Shown: positions 18,714 through 29,307, counted from the first letter of the stretch. The stretch is 64,000 nucleotides of DNA from Lichenihabitans psoromatis (GCF_004323635.1 NZ_CP036515.1:3287501-3351500), one strand, 5' to 3'. Notes: a model not told the origin generated them from the sequence alone. Made by a program: numbers and translations.

Positions 18714-19781
18714 ATGACAAAACCAGTTCGGATCGCGCTCGACGCCATGGGCGGCGACCACGGACCAACCGTCGTCGTTCCAGGAGCGGCGCTGGCGCTC
18801 GAGCGTCGCCCGGATCTCACCTTTGTGATGACGGGGGATCGCGCCACGATCGAGCCGTTGCTGGCGCAGCATCCAAAATTGCGGGACGTGACGACGCTGC
18901 TTCACGCGGAAGTCTCGATCCGAATGGACGATAAGCCAAGCCAGGCCTTGCGGAGTGGCCGGCGCGTGTCGTCGATGTGGATGGCGCTCGATGCGGTGAA
19001 GCGCGGTGATGCCGATGCGGCGCTATCGGCCGGCAACACTGGCGCTCTGATGGCCATGGCGAAAATCTGCCTCCGAACGATGCCTCAGATCGACCGGCCA
19101 GCGATCGCGGCGATGTGGCCGACCATTCGCGGCGAGTCGATCGTGCTCGATGTTGGGGCCACCATCGGTTTCGACGCGCATCATCTTGTCGATCTCTCCA
19201 TTATGGGGGCCGCCATGGCCCGGATTGTGTTCGATATCGAGCGTCCCACCGTGGGCCTGCTGAATATCGGTGTCGAAGAGATCAAGGGCATCGAGGAGGT
19301 CAAGGCGGCCGGTCGGATCCTACGGGAGATGTCGCCGCCTGGTCTCGAGTATCACGGGTTCGTCGAGGGTGACGACCTCGGCAAAGGCACCGTCGATGTG
19401 GTGGTGACGGAGGGGTTTACGGGCAACATCGCCTTGAAGACCGCCGAGGGAACCGCCAAACAGATCGCACAATATCTGCGCGACGCCATGAGCCGGAATC
19501 TGATGTCCAAGATCGGCTATTGGTTCGCCAAGCAGGCCTTCGACGCCCTGCGGGAGAAGATGGATCCGAGGCGCGTCAACGGCGGTGTGTTTCTTGGTCT
19601 CGACGGGGTCGTCATAAAAAGTCACGGCGGAGCAGATGTGCTCGGCTACGCTGGCGCAATCGAGATCGGTTACGATATGGTGCGGCACGAATTGCTCGCG
19701 AAGATCCGTGACTCGCTCGCTTTCGCGCAGGATAGCCGGCTTGTCGCGACCGGGATTGTTGCAGTTCCCCCCGCTCTTTAA
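18714..19781 (+). CDS. plsX: Phosphate acyltransferase PlsX
   Basis: PlsX makes acyl-phosphate from acyl-ACP and so starts phospholipid synthesis with PlsY. The 355-residue protein has [12 protein letters not shown] at the N-terminus, [27 protein letters not shown] and the late [12 protein letters not shown]. Length is normal. It begins the plsX-fabH-ihfA-merR cluster, with 60 bp to fabH. Confidence 0.96.
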   Translation: MTKPVRIALDAMGGDHGPTVVVPGAALALERRPDLTFVMTGDRATIEPLLAQHPKLRDVTTLLHAEVSIRMDDKPSQALRSGRRVSSMWMALDAVKRGDADAALSAGNTGALMAMAKICLRTMPQIDRPAIAAMWPTIRGESIVLDVGATIGFDAHHLVDLSIMGAAMARIVFDIERPTVGLLNIGVEEIKGIEEVKAAGRILREMSPPGLEYHGFVEGDDLGKGTVDVVVTEGFTGNIALKTAEGTAKQIAQYLRDAMSRNLMSKIGYWFAKQAFDALREKMDPRRVNGGVFLGLDGVVIKSHGGADVLGYAGAIEIGYDMVRHELLAKIRDSLAFAQDSRLVATGIVAVPPAL

Positions 19782-19841
19782 ATCTGTCGGGGCAAGCAGT
19801 GCGCGACGAGTTGTGGCGACGGCCGATGCCGTCAGGACGGA

Positions 19842-20843
19842 ATGGGCAATCGTTTGACTGAAACCAATCTTCGCTGGAGAGCGGTCGTTCGCGGCGTCGG
19901 CGCCTACCTTCCGCACCGCTGCATGTCGAATGCCGAACTGGCCGCGACGGTCGAGACATCGGACGAGTGGATCGTCCAGCGGACCGGGATCACGCAACGC
20001 TACATCGCGGCGCCTGACGAGACGACGTCTGTGCTTGCAACCCATGCGGCGCGGGCGGCGCTATCCAATGCGGGCGTCGACGCCAACGACATCGACCTCG
20101 TGATCGTCGCGACATCGACCCCCGATTACACCTTTCCGGCGACAGCCACCCAGGTGCAGGCCGCCCTCGGCATTCGTCATGGCGCGGCCTTCGATCTTCA
20201 GGCGGTCTGTTCCGGCTTCGTCTTCGCGCTCGCGACCGCAGAAAAATTCATCCGTTCAGGCTCGCATCGCCGCGTGCTCGTGATCGGCGCCGAAACATTT
20301 TCACGCCTGCTCGATTGGACCGACCGCACCACCTGCGTCCTCTTCGGCGACGGCGCCGGAGCCGTGGTGCTGGAGGGTGAGGATGGTGGCAACGCCTTCA
20401 AGGACGGCGGGATCATCTCGACGCATCTCCGCTCCGACGGACGCTTTCGCGATAAGCTGTTTGTGGATGGTGGGCCGGGATCAAACGGGATGACCGGCCA
20501 TCTCCGCATGGAAGGTCGCGACGTCTTCCGCCATGCCGTCGGAATGATCGAGGACGTCGTCACAGCGGCATTCGCGGAATCGGGGATCACCGCCGACGAC
20601 CTCGATTGGTTCGTGCCACATCAAGCGAACCGTCGGATCATCGATGCTTCGGCGGTTAAATTAGGTGTAGCACCATCAAAAGTAGTTGCTACTGTGCAGC
20701 TACACGCCAACACATCGGCGGCTTCAATTCCACTTGCACTCGCAACGGCTTGTGGCGATGGACGGATTAAAAAAGGGAATTTGGTGATGCTGGAGGCGAT
20801 GGGCGGCGGCTTCACCTGGGGCAGTGCGCTCGTTCGTTGGTAG
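19842..20843 (+). CDS. fabH: Beta-ketoacyl-ACP synthase III
   Basis: FabH condenses acetyl-CoA with malonyl-ACP to start fatty acid synthesis. The 333-residue thiolase-fold protein carries the Cys-His-Asn triad: Cys123 in QAVCSGF, His in [10 protein letters not shown] and Asn in [10 protein letters not shown]. It also has the [11 protein letters not shown] loop. The first six residues may be dispensable, but the ATG at 19842 is the only good start. It follows plsX in the usual alphaproteobacterial order. Confidence 0.96.
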   Translation: MGNRLTETNLRWRAVVRGVGAYLPHRCMSNAELAATVETSDEWIVQRTGITQRYIAAPDETTSVLATHAARAALSNAGVDANDIDLVIVATSTPDYTFPATATQVQAALGIRHGAAFDLQAVCSGFVFALATAEKFIRSGSHRRVLVIGAETFSRLLDWTDRTTCVLFGDGAGAVVLEGEDGGNAFKDGGIISTHLRSDGRFRDKLFVDGGPGSNGMTGHLRMEGRDVFRHAVGMIEDVVTAAFAESGITADDLDWFVPHQANRRIIDASAVKLGVAPSKVVATVQLHANTSAASIPLALATACGDGRIKKGNLVMLEAMGGGFTWGSALVRW

Positions 20844-20946
20844 CTGGCCCAAAGTTAACTCGATGCCAAGCGGGCTTTTTAGCTCGGACGCTTGAACCAG
20901 AGGTTCGGTGGGTGCAATTTGATTAAACGACAGAGATCGCGAGAGG

Positions 20947-21318
20947 ATGGCTCCATTGGCGAAAAAGCCTTCTGAACTGACGATGGGAGCGGAAAAAGGG
21001 GAAGCCGTGACGCGGACGATTACGCGCGCAGATCTGTCCGAAGCCGTTTACCAGAGGGTCGGCCTTTCCCGAACCGAATCGGCCGAGCTGGTCGAAGGCG
21101 TCCTCTCGGAAATGTCTGAGGCGATTGCGCGCGGCGAGACTGTGAAATTGTCATCCTTCGGCTCATTCGTGGTGCGGTCTAAAGGCGAGCGCATCGGCCG
21201 GAATCCGAAAACGGGCGTCGAAGTGCCGATCACGCCTCGTCGTGTGATGGTGTTCAAGCCATCGAACATCCTGAAAAGCCGGATCAACGGGCAACCCGTG
21301 ACAGGAAATGACCAATAG
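20947..21318 (+). CDS. ihfA: Integration host factor subunit alpha
   Basis: IHF-alpha is one half of the DNA-bending heterodimer used in recombination, replication and transcription. The core, from [20 protein letters not shown] to the end, matches the HU/IHF fold, including the DNA-intercalating arm [22 protein letters not shown]. The 123-residue form begins with about 20 extra residues; internal ATG (20983) and GTG (21007) codons would give the standard length. The stop overlaps the MerR gene by 11 bases. Confidence 0.93.
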   Translation: MAPLAKKPSELTMGAEKGEAVTRTITRADLSEAVYQRVGLSRTESAELVEGVLSEMSEAIARGETVKLSSFGSFVVRSKGERIGRNPKTGVEVPITPRRVMVFKPSNILKSRINGQPVTGNDQ

Positions 21319-21895
21319 TCGGACGTCGCAGAAGAGCTCTGAGGCGTTCCGCACCATAAGCGAGGTGGCGGAAGCGTTGCAGTTGCCGCAGCATGTGCTT
21401 CGTTTCTGGGAAACCCGCTTCGTTCAAATCAAGCCGCTGAAGCGTGGGGGCGGTCGGCGCTTTTACCGGCCGGATGATGTCGAACTCCTGATGGCGATCC
21501 GTCAATTGCTCTACGGCGAGGGTTATACGATCCGCGGCGTCCAGCGGATTTTGAAGGAGCAGGGGCCGCGGGCCGTGGCCGCCTTGGCGCGAGGCGGCGC
21601 CATCCCACCCGCTCAGACGTCACCGCACGACGATCAGACCTCGCCTCACGACGCCATCGAGGCACCAGAGTCGACTTCGTCGGTTTTCGCTTATCAGACG
21701 ATGGCACCTGACGCACGCGGGGCCGATGATGTCGACCCGGAGGCGTTCGCGCCCATGGAAGCTGGGGAATGGGCAGGCGACCAAGCGTATCAAGCCAAAA
21801 ACGAGCCTGACCGTGGCGCGATTATCGATCGACTGCGCGGCGTCATGACGGAGCTGAGCGAGTGCCGCCGCATCCTCATGGCTGCAAGAGGCTGA
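21308..21895 (+). CDS. MerR family transcriptional regulator
   Basis: The 195-residue protein begins with a MerR winged helix ([57 protein letters not shown]). A low-complexity linker follows and then a C-terminal helix [20 protein letters not shown]. It overlaps ihfA by 11 bases. This ihfA-merR coupling is widespread in alphaproteobacteria. There are no clustered metal-binding cysteines, so a metal-sensing role is unlikely; the target is unknown. Confidence 0.9.
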   Translation: MTNSRTSQKSSEAFRTISEVAEALQLPQHVLRFWETRFVQIKPLKRGGGRRFYRPDDVELLMAIRQLLYGEGYTIRGVQRILKEQGPRAVAALARGGAIPPAQTSPHDDQTSPHDAIEAPESTSSVFAYQTMAPDARGADDVDPEAFAPMEAGEWAGDQAYQAKNEPDRGAIIDRLRGVMTELSECRRILMAARG

Positions 21896-22097
21896 GAGCG
21901 AAGCCAGCCGAAAAACTTGTCGAGGCGTCTCTGGAGGTTGTACACGCTTCGTCCACTTGACCCTCTTGCGTCGGCACCGTCGAACCGCTAGAGCAGTCAA
22001 GTCGATTAAACGCCGCGCCAAGCGCCGTTTGGTCGACATCCGCTTTCATGAGACTGCACCATAAAGCCCAGGTCAGTTATATCGTGTCGAGCGGTGT

Positions 22098-22175
22098 CGG
22101 AGTGTAGCGCAGCCCGGTTAGCGCACTAGTCTGGGGGACTAGGGGTCGTAGGTTCGAATCCTATCACTCCGACCA
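22098..22175 (+). tRNA. tRNA-Pro (anticodon GGG)
   Basis: A full cloverleaf can be drawn: acceptor stem CGGAGTG/CACTCCG, anticodon stem CTAGT/ACTAG around loop CTGGGGG (anticodon GGG), T arm containing GGTTCGAATCC, discriminator A and an encoded CCA end. It follows the MerR gene by about 200 bp. Confidence 0.96.
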
Positions 22176-22342
22176 TTTTACCGTTTCACATGCGACGTGA
22201 CAGCGACCGGACCTGGATGCCTTCAAGGCACCGAGACTGATATTGCAACGATAACGGCGACTTTTTTCCGCAAATGCTCCACTCGCGCCGTCTTTGTTGA
22301 GTCGGGCGTCATGTTAGCGATTGTGACGCCACGGCTTTGCCG

Positions 22343-22780
22343 TCACTCGCCTGCGATCAAGCGCCAATATTCAATCTTCGGGCAGCGGTTCATGACGACC
22401 TGAAGCCCGCGCTGCTCGGCACGCCTGGCGGCGGCGTCGACTCTGATGTCGAGCTGCATCCAGATGACCGAGGGGCGTGTTTCGAGCGCCAGTACCTCAT
22501 CGACGACACCGTCGATCGCCGCGTTGTTGCGAAAAATATCGACCATATCGATCGCGTGCGGGACGTCCGCCAGTTGCGCGAAGACGGGGATGTTTCCGAT
22601 TGAGCTTCCTGGCAGCGCCGGGTTGATCGCGACGACCTTATAGTGCTGCGCTGCTAGAAATTGCATGACCCCATAGGATGGCCGCCGCGGCTTGTCGGAG
22701 GCGCCGACAACCGCAATCGTTTTCACGCGGAGGAGGATGTCGCGGAGATAAGCGTCGGAATAATCGTCGTGATCCTGCAT
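22343..22780 (-). CDS. CoA-binding domain protein (YccU-like)
   Basis: The roughly 145-residue protein is a single Rossmann-type CoA-binding domain, with KTIAVVGASDKPRRPSYGVMQFL near the N-terminus and KVVAINPALPG. DIFRNNAAIDGVVDEVLAL and MNRCPKIEYWRL come late in the protein. The start is placed at MQDHDDY (22780); an in-frame codon at 22804 would add eight residues. Family members bind CoA, but their cellular role is poorly defined. Confidence 0.88.
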   Translation of the reverse strand: MQDHDDYSDAYLRDILLRVKTIAVVGASDKPRRPSYGVMQFLAAQHYKVVAINPALPGSSIGNIPVFAQLADVPHAIDMVDIFRNNAAIDGVVDEVLALETRPSVIWMQLDIRVDAAARRAEQRGLQVVMNRCPKIEYWRLIAGE

Positions 22781-22898
22781 CGCTAACCCCTCGACGGCCG
22801 CCACCGCGCAGAGTGCGGCGTTCCAGTGAGCACTGTGGCGGAGGTCTTTGGCTCTCGCAATCGAGGATCCAGTCTCGACGACATGCGATGAAAATTAC

Positions 22899-22912
22899 GG
22901 TATCCCGATACC
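22899..22912. repeat. Perfect short palindrome upstream of rplM
   Basis: GGTATC-CC-GATACC is a perfect 6-bp inverted repeat in the roughly 280-bp gap between the CoA-binding gene and rplM. It could be a regulator site or the base of a leader hairpin. No further evidence is visible. Confidence 0.35.
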
Positions 22913-23058
22913 ATGTTTGTTAGATCAATGAAAAGGTTGACGTTTTTTGAGATTACGCCGAAGCGTCGTCATTGACATGATTTGAGATCGTCTGTAGGCC
23001 AACCGCAGACGGTCGATCATGCGTGTTCGGCCCGGTCATTTTGGACAAGTTGAAACTG

Positions 23059-23529
23059 ATGTTTGGTAAGACCTACTCGGCCAAAGCCGCCGAAATCGAA
23101 AAAAAGTGGGTGATCATCGACGCGAAGGGGCTGGTTGTCGGCCGTCTCGCGTCCGTCATCGCCGATCGCCTTCGTGGCAAGCATAAGCCGTCCTTCACGC
23201 CGCATGTGGATGATGGCGACAACATCATCGTGATCAATGCCGCTCAGGTGGTGTTCACGGGCCGGAAGCTGGCTAACAAGGTTTATTACCATCACACCGG
23301 CTATCCGGGTGGTATCAAGGAGCGGACCGCCAAGTTCATCTTGGAAGGTCGCTTTCCGGAGCGTGTGGTCGAAAAGGCTGTTGAGCGCATGTTGCCGCGC
23401 GGCCCGCTCGGTCGTCAACAGTTCGGCAATCTCCGCGTCTACAAGGGCTCCGAGCATCCGCATGCCGCCCAACAGCCCGTGCCGCTCGATGTCGGCGCGA
23501 TGAACAGCAAGAACTTGAAGGTCGCCTGA
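23059..23529 (+). CDS. rplM: 50S ribosomal protein L13
   Basis: The 156-residue product contains the L13 signatures [47 protein letters not shown] and [19 protein letters not shown]. The ATG at 23059 gives [17 protein letters not shown], which fits the family start. An upstream GTG at 23023 is in frame but would add residues absent from L13. rpsI follows after two bases. Confidence 0.96.
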   Translation: MFGKTYSAKAAEIEKKWVIIDAKGLVVGRLASVIADRLRGKHKPSFTPHVDDGDNIIVINAAQVVFTGRKLANKVYYHHTGYPGGIKERTAKFILEGRFPERVVEKAVERMLPRGPLGRQQFGNLRVYKGSEHPHAAQQPVPLDVGAMNSKNLKVA

Positions 23530-23531
23530 TC

Positions 23532-24011
23532 ATGGCTGAAACGCTCTCCTCCCTCCAGGATCTGGCATCCTCCTCCGCGTCCGAGCACCCGGTCGCTCCT
23601 GTCTACGTGCAGAAGATCGACAAATATGGTCGGGCCTATGCGACCGGCAAACGGAAAGATGCTGTTGCCCGCGTGTGGCTCAAGCCCGGTTCGGGCAAGA
23701 TCACGATCAACGAGCGCGCCATCGAGGTCTATTTCGCTCGCCCCGTGCTCCGCATGATCGTCAATCAGCCGTTGCAGATCGTGCAGCGCTCCAGCCAGTA
23801 TGACCTCGTCATCACGGTTGCGGGCGGCGGTCTGTCCGGTCAGGCCGGCGCGGTGCGCCATGGTTTGTCCAAGGCGTTGACCTATTACGAGCCCGAGCTT
23901 CGCTCTGTCTTGAAGCGCGAAGGCTTCCTGACCCGCGACTCGCGCGTCGTCGAACGTAAGAAGTACGGTAAGAAGAAGGCTCGTCGGAGCTTCCAGTTCT
24001 CGAAGCGCTGA
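23532..24011 (+). CDS. rpsI: 30S ribosomal protein S9
   Basis: The 159-residue protein has a roughly 30-residue N-terminal extension common in alphaproteobacteria. The S9 core follows: [39 protein letters not shown] and the basic C-terminal tail ending FQFSKR that reaches the P-site tRNA. It is cotranscribed with rplM and ended by the hairpin at 24044-24073. Confidence 0.97.
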   Translation: MAETLSSLQDLASSSASEHPVAPVYVQKIDKYGRAYATGKRKDAVARVWLKPGSGKITINERAIEVYFARPVLRMIVNQPLQIVQRSSQYDLVITVAGGGLSGQAGAVRHGLSKALTYYEPELRSVLKREGFLTRDSRVVERKKYGKKKARRSFQFSKR

Positions 24012-24043
24012 TTTCAGCCCTTCACCGATCTGGTCGATATCGA

Positions 24044-24073
24044 GGGCTTCCCGGTTTCCGGGGAGCCCTTTTT
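24044..24073 (+). terminator. Rho-independent terminator of rplM-rpsI
   Basis: GGGCTTCCCGG and CCGGGGAGCCC pair through 11 bp (one T-G wobble) around a TTT loop, followed directly by TTTTT. It lies 32 bp after the rpsI stop. Confidence 0.92.
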
Positions 24074-24179
24074 GCATGCGAAGCGCGATGACGTGGCTCC
24101 TCGATCTGTCTGCGGGTCCGTCATGGTGTCTTCACATATCCGGGTCTAATCAGACCCGATATCCGCGAGGGCGAACTCC

Positions 24180-25091
24180 ATGGCGACTGTGTTCATCGAC
24201 GGCGAGGCTGGTACGACTGGTCTCGGCATTCGCGATCGTCTCGCGGGTCATGCGCATATCGAACTCCGCAGCATCGATGCGGCGTTGCGTAAGGATGCGG
24301 CAGCCAAGCAGCAGCTTCTCGCCGAGGTCGATCTCGTCATTCTTTGTCTTCCGGACGATGCCTCGCGTGAGACCGTGCGGCTGGCCGACGAACTCGCGGG
24401 CGGCGGACCGAAGATCCTCGATGCGTCAACCGCCCATCGTGTTGCGTCCGGCTGGGTCTACGGATTTGCAGAACTCGCCCCAGGTCAGGCCGATGCCATT
24501 CGGGCATCCCGGAGGGTCGCCAATCCGGGTTGCTACGCGACCGGCGCGATCGCACTGCTGCGCCCGCTCGTCGATGCGGGGCTCGTGCCGTCTGGTTTCC
24601 CGCTCACGATCAATGCGGTCAGCGGATATAGCGGTGGCGGCAAATCCATGATTGAGGCTTACGATTTAGGCGCCGCGCCGAGTTTCGAACTCTATGCTTT
24701 GGGGCTCGAGCACAAGCACCTGCCCGAGATCGAGGCCTATGCGGGCTTGTCACGGCGGCCGCTCTTCGTCCCATCAGTTGGCAACTTTCGCCAAGGCATG
24801 CTGGTCAGCATTCCGCTTCATCTCGATGACCTGCCCGGTCAGCCGACGATCGCGGCACTCGAGCAGGCTCTAACGACGTTTTATCGGGGATCCGCGCATG
24901 TCAAAGTCATGTCGGATCATCCGGCCAAAATCGAACCCGAAGCCTTGAACGACACGAATGGGATGGAACTCAGGGTCGCGGGCCATGAGGCCTACCGTCA
25001 GGCGGTGCTGATCGCGCGGCTCGACAATCTCGGCAAGGGGGCCTCGGGCGCCGCCGTGCAGAATGTCGAGCTCATGCTTGGCATCGACTGA
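24180..25091 (+). CDS. argC: N-acetyl-gamma-glutamyl-phosphate reductase
   Basis: ArgC reduces N-acetylglutamyl phosphate to the semialdehyde in arginine synthesis. The 303-residue protein is the short (AstC-like, type 2) form: N-terminal [17 protein letters not shown] for NADP binding, catalytic Cys in [12 protein letters not shown], and a late [10 protein letters not shown] histidine. The rpsI-argC order is a known alphaproteobacterial arrangement. Its own terminator separates it from rpsI. Confidence 0.95.
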   Translation: MATVFIDGEAGTTGLGIRDRLAGHAHIELRSIDAALRKDAAAKQQLLAEVDLVILCLPDDASRETVRLADELAGGGPKILDASTAHRVASGWVYGFAELAPGQADAIRASRRVANPGCYATGAIALLRPLVDAGLVPSGFPLTINAVSGYSGGGKSMIEAYDLGAAPSFELYALGLEHKHLPEIEAYAGLSRRPLFVPSVGNFRQGMLVSIPLHLDDLPGQPTIAALEQALTTFYRGSAHVKVMSDHPAKIEPEALNDTNGMELRVAGHEAYRQAVLIARLDNLGKGASGAAVQNVELMLGID

Positions 25092-25115
25092 GGCGAGTCA
25101 CCGCGTCCTTGCGCC

Positions 25116-27461
25116 TCAAGCCTTGACGCGCACATATGTGCCGGGCGCGTCGCCAAGGAGGTCAAGCACACCGCCGCCTGGCTCTCTCGCCGGCACGGTC
25201 TCGGGGGCTTGCGCTGTCTGCCAGGCGGCCCAGTCCAGCCACCATGTTCCGGGCTGATGCTGCGCCGCCTGCAACCACTCCGCATAATCTCCGGTCGCCT
25301 TGGGTCCCAGCCAAAACCCATATTTGGCTCGGCTAGGCGGGTTAACGACGCCGGCGATGTGGCCCGATCCGGCGAGAACAAAACGAACGGGGCCGCCAAA
25401 TGCCTTGCAGCCCTCGAAGACGGAGCGGGCGGGTGCGATATGATCCTCGCGGGTGGCGAGATTGTAGATCGGGATCGTGACGCGGGAGAGGTCGAGCCGT
25501 TGTCCCGCGACCTTCATCAGGCCGCGCGCCAGCTTGTTCTCGAGGTAGCAATTCCTGAGATAAAACGAGTGGTTCGCGGCGGGCATTCGCGTCGCATCGG
25601 AGTTCCAGGCCAAAAGATCGAAGGGCAGGGGGTCTTTGCCCTTCACGTAATTGTCAACCAGATAAGGCCAGATGAGATCCTCCGGACGCAGCATGTTGAA
25701 CGCTTGCGACATGCTGGATCCCTCCAGAAAGCCTTTGCTCTGCATCTGCGTTTCCAAGGCGGCGATTTGCGCCTCGTCTGCAAAGATTTTGAGATCGCCG
25801 GCATGTTCGAAGTCGACCTGCGTCGTCAGGAAGGTGGCGCTCGCGATCCGCTCGTCGCCCCGCGCGGCCATATAGGCGAGCGTCACCGCCAATAGCGTTC
25901 CGCCGACGCAATAGCCGATAGTGGACACCTGACGTTCGCCGGTCGAGGCCTCGACGGCCCCCAAAGCCGCGACGATGCCGTCTTCCATGTAGGATGCGAA
26001 ATCCTTGTCGGCGTGGCGGTGGTCCGGGTTGACCCAGGAGATCACGAAGACCGTCAGGCCTTGCTGCACCGCCCAGCGGATGAACGACTTCTCCGGATTA
26101 AGGTCGAGCACATAGAATTTGTTGATCCATGGCGGCACGATCAGCAGCGGCCGTTTCAGGACGGTCTCGGTCTGCGGCGCATATTGGAGCAGCTCGATCA
26201 GCTCGTTGCGGAACACAACCTTGCCGGGCGTCAGGGCCATGTTGACGCCGAGTTCGAATTTGCTCGCATCGGTCTGGCGAACCTTCAGGTCTCCGTGGCT
26301 CGTCTTGATGTCATCAGCAAGCTTGGCCATGCCGCGGACGAGATTGCCGCCACTTTCCTTCAACGTCTCGCGCAGAAGCTCGGGGTTTGTGCCGACGAAG
26401 TTCGAGGGTGAGACGGCGCTCGAGATCTGGCGCAGGTAGAAACGGGCTTTGTCACGGGTCGCGGGGTCGACGCTTTCGGCGCCCTGCACAAGGTCGTTGG
26501 CCCAGCCTGTGCCCAACAGATATGACTTGCGGATGAAGTCGAAGAACGGGTTGTCGCGCCACTCGGGGTCGGCAAAACGCTTGTCGTCCACGCGTTTCGC
26601 AGCTGTCGGACCCTCGTTCGCCGGAGTCGTCGGGGCCGGGGACGGGGTCATGCGCTGCAGGCTGCTCGCCCAAAGATCCATGAATTGGGATGATAGCGCT
26701 GTTTGGGCCTGCAACAGGCGCGCCGGGTCGTTCAGCCAATATTCGGCGATCTGGCCGAAGGTTTTGAACGCATCGGACACGTCCTGGCTGAAACCGCTCT
26801 CCTGGCCTTTGGCCTCACGCGCCTTGACATAGGCTGTCGTCGCCTGGCCGCTGAGCTCGATGAACTGCCCCATATTCTTCGCGAGCGTATCGAAATTCGG
26901 CATGTTCCAGGATAGAGGGGCAGGCGGCGAGACTGGCTTGGCCCCACGCGGGAGCGGCGCAGGATCGACCGGGGTCGGCTCGATCTGGGGCGACCGCGTC
27001 GGCTCGGTCAGTTTGGCGTCCAACGTCACGCCACCGACCGAAGCAGTGGGCTCCGCTGGCTGAGCAGTGCTGTCCAGCGGTCGTGCAATCTGACCGGGTG
27101 CAGGCCGCAACCGGTTCGCAAGTCGCGATGGCGTGGGAGTTGGAGGCGTTTCGACGTGATGCAGGACGGCATCGACGGCCGCCGCGAGCACATCCGAGCC
27201 GTTTTTCATGACGGCCGCGGCGCGGGGCTGCTTCTCACCGGCTGCGCTTTTAAAACGTATCTTGGGAGCGGCTTTGGCCTTGGCCGGTGCGGCGGCGACG
27301 TCCGCAGTCGCTGGCAGAGGTGTGTCGAGCACCGATGTCAGCTCGGCATGCTCAGCTTTCACATGCCGGCTTCGAGCCTTCTGGGTTTTCTTGCCGCTCA
27401 CCCTTCGTCTCCCTCGCCCCGAACCGCGGCGGCGCTGTCGCCGTGGTCCTGTTTCAGTCAT
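25116..27461 (-). CDS. phaC: Class I polyhydroxyalkanoate synthase with long basic N-terminal extension
   Basis: PhaC polymerises hydroxyacyl-CoA into storage polyester granules. The C-terminal 590 or so residues match class I synthases: lipase-like GYCVGG with the nucleophilic Cys (about 515), and the Asp and His of the triad in ATREDHIAP and GSGHIAGVVNPP. Ahead of the recognisable synthase start (MPNFDTLAKNMGQFIELSG, about residue 185) lies a low-complexity extension. Its first 40 residues are Arg/Lys-rich, then it is Ala/Pro-rich. The frame is open from 27461, but the start could be internal. It is divergent from the small secreted-protein gene. Confidence 0.93.
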   Translation of the reverse strand: MTETGPRRQRRRGSGRGRRRVSGKKTQKARSRHVKAEHAELTSVLDTPLPATADVAAAPAKAKAAPKIRFKSAAGEKQPRAAAVMKNGSDVLAAAVDAVLHHVETPPTPTPSRLANRLRPAPGQIARPLDSTAQPAEPTASVGGVTLDAKLTEPTRSPQIEPTPVDPAPLPRGAKPVSPPAPLSWNMPNFDTLAKNMGQFIELSGQATTAYVKAREAKGQESGFSQDVSDAFKTFGQIAEYWLNDPARLLQAQTALSSQFMDLWASSLQRMTPSPAPTTPANEGPTAAKRVDDKRFADPEWRDNPFFDFIRKSYLLGTGWANDLVQGAESVDPATRDKARFYLRQISSAVSPSNFVGTNPELLRETLKESGGNLVRGMAKLADDIKTSHGDLKVRQTDASKFELGVNMALTPGKVVFRNELIELLQYAPQTETVLKRPLLIVPPWINKFYVLDLNPEKSFIRWAVQQGLTVFVISWVNPDHRHADKDFASYMEDGIVAALGAVEASTGERQVSTIGYCVGGTLLAVTLAYMAARGDERIASATFLTTQVDFEHAGDLKIFADEAQIAALETQMQSKGFLEGSSMSQAFNMLRPEDLIWPYLVDNYVKGKDPLPFDLLAWNSDATRMPAANHSFYLRNCYLENKLARGLMKVAGQRLDLSRVTIPIYNLATREDHIAPARSVFEGCKAFGGPVRFVLAGSGHIAGVVNPPSRAKYGFWLGPKATGDYAEWLQAAQHQPGTWWLDWAAWQTAQAPETVPAREPGGGVLDLLGDAPGTYVRVKA

Positions 27462-27540
27462 ATTACGGAGCTAATTCGACAGCGGATCGATCGTTTCGGC
27501 ACCATCCCGAAATAGACGGCCGGGCGGGAGATTGCCAGTG

Positions 27541-27963
27541 ATGCTTTTGTGGCGACGAGGACGGCTGGTTTGTGGCCGCCTGCTCCTAATGGTCGGGGTG
27601 ATGGGGGTTGTGTCTCCGCTGCTGTCCATTCCGGATCGCGCCGCGGCGCAGACCGCGCCGGCTGCGGGCAACGGCAGCTTCGCCGATACGATGGAAGCGG
27701 TCGGGCTGAAGGCCAAGGTCGCGCCACCGCCCGATTTCGTCGTGAAAAGCCGCCCCGACCCGAGCAAGCTCAACTATCTGCCGGTCGGCACGACACATCC
27801 CGAGCGGCCCATCAAGGTCATGACGCCCGCCGAGATCGCGGCCACGACGGCCGATCTCGACAGCACGCGAATGAATCAACAGCGGCGCGCCGGGCTGAAG
27901 CCCCCACCGGTGCCGTTGAAGACCCAGAAGGTCAAAGCGCCCACAAAGAAAACGGTGCCTTAA
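27541..27963 (+). CDS. Small secreted basic protein, uncharacterised
   Basis: The 140-residue protein has a signal peptide (WRRGRLVCGRLLLMVGVMGVV..., cleaved near AAAQ). The mature region contains FADTMEAVGLK and PDFVVKSRPDPSKLNYLPVG, with a Lys/Pro-rich tail. The ATG at 27541 has GGGAG about 10 bp upstream; an in-frame TTG at 27532 is possible. It sits directly ahead of an aminotransferase gene. The function is not known. Confidence 0.8.
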   Translation: MLLWRRGRLVCGRLLLMVGVMGVVSPLLSIPDRAAAQTAPAAGNGSFADTMEAVGLKAKVAPPPDFVVKSRPDPSKLNYLPVGTTHPERPIKVMTPAEIAATTADLDSTRMNQQRRAGLKPPPVPLKTQKVKAPTKKTVP

Positions 27964-28038
27964 GGATTCTTCACCGACTATCGTAAGTCCGTGTTAAGCG
28001 CTGCGCCGCATCGCAACACCCATCAGGACCCTCCGGTT

Positions 28039-29256
28039 ATGACCGATTTTCATCGCGTCCGACGCTTGCCGCCCTACGTTTTCGAGCAGGTCAATCGCTT
28101 GAAGGCCGCCGCGCGCAACGCCGGGGCCGATATCATCGATCTCGGCATGGGCAATCCTGACCTCCCTGCTCCCAAACATGTCGTCGACAAATTGATCGAG
28201 ACGGTCGGAAAACCTCGGACCGATCGCTACTCATCGTCGAAGGGCATTGCGGGCCTACGCCGCGCACAAGCCGCTTATTACGGTCGCCGCTTCGGCGTGG
28301 CACTCAATCCGGACACGCAGGTGGTTGCGACCCTCGGCTCGAAAGAGGGTTTCGCCAATATGGCGCAAGCCATTACCGGGCCCGGCGATGTGGTGCTGGT
28401 GCCGAACCCGTCCTACCCGATCCATGCCTTCGGCTTCCTCATGGCGGGCGGCGTCATCCGTTCGGTTCCGGCCGAGCCGACGCCGAGCTTCTTCGTCTCG
28501 CTCGAACGGGCGGTGGTTCATTCCATCCCCAAGCCGATCGCCGTTGTGGTCTGCTATCCCTCGAACCCGACCGCCATGGTGGCATCCCTCGATTTCTATC
28601 GCGATCTCGTCGCTTTTGCGAAAAAGCATGAAATCTTCATCCTGTCGGATCTTGCTTATTCGGAGGTCTATTTCGAGGGCGAGCCGCCGCCATCCGTGCT
28701 GCAGATCCCCGGCGCCATGGATGTCGCGGTGGAATTCACCTCGATGTCGAAGACCTATTCGATGCCGGGGTGGCGAATCGGGTTCGCGGTCGGCAACGAG
28801 CGTCTTCTCTCGGCGCTGACGCGCGTCAAAAGCTACCTCGACTATGGCGCCTATACACCGATCCAGGTGGCCGCTGCTGCGGCGCTCAACGGCCCGGACG
28901 ATTGCATCGTCGAGATGCGGGAGATCTACAAGCAGCGACGCGACATCATGGTCGAGAGCTTCGCGGCTGCCGGCTGGACTGTGCCGGCGCCTGCCGCTTC
29001 GATGTTCGCCTGGGTGCCGATCCCGGAGAAGTTTCGTCATCTCGGCAGTCTGGAATTTTCCAAACTGCTGATCGAGAAGGCCGATGTCGCGGTCGCGCCC
29101 GGCATCGGGTTTGGTGAGCATGGCGACGATTACGTTCGCTTGGCGCTGGTCGAAAACGAACAACGCATCCGCCAGGCGGCGCGCGGGATTCGTCGCTTCT
29201 TCGATACGGCCGATGCGACGCTTCACAATGTCGTGCAGTTGAAGAAACACGGCTGA
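28039..29256 (+). CDS. PLP-dependent class I/II aminotransferase (alanine/AlaC-like)
   Basis: The 405-residue protein is a fold-type I aminotransferase. It shows GMGNPDLPAP near residue 33, SSKGIAGLRRAQAAYY, PSYPIHAFGF, NPTAM, the PLP-lysine motif SMSKTYSMPGWRIGF and a late VRLALVENEQRIRQA. The sequence is closest in pattern to AlaC/YfdZ-like alanine transaminases, often annotated LL-diaminopimelate aminotransferase. The exact substrate is uncertain. The ATG at 28039 replaces an upstream in-frame start. Confidence 0.92.
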   Translation: MTDFHRVRRLPPYVFEQVNRLKAAARNAGADIIDLGMGNPDLPAPKHVVDKLIETVGKPRTDRYSSSKGIAGLRRAQAAYYGRRFGVALNPDTQVVATLGSKEGFANMAQAITGPGDVVLVPNPSYPIHAFGFLMAGGVIRSVPAEPTPSFFVSLERAVVHSIPKPIAVVVCYPSNPTAMVASLDFYRDLVAFAKKHEIFILSDLAYSEVYFEGEPPPSVLQIPGAMDVAVEFTSMSKTYSMPGWRIGFAVGNERLLSALTRVKSYLDYGAYTPIQVAAAAALNGPDDCIVEMREIYKQRRDIMVESFAAAGWTVPAPAASMFAWVPIPEKFRHLGSLEFSKLLIEKADVAVAPGIGFGEHGDDYVRLALVENEQRIRQAARGIRRFFDTADATLHNVVQLKKHG

Positions 29257-29307
29257 GCCCGATCTCTGCCTCAGCCGGGTCGGGACCCGGTCAGAGGAGC
29301 CAAGCCG

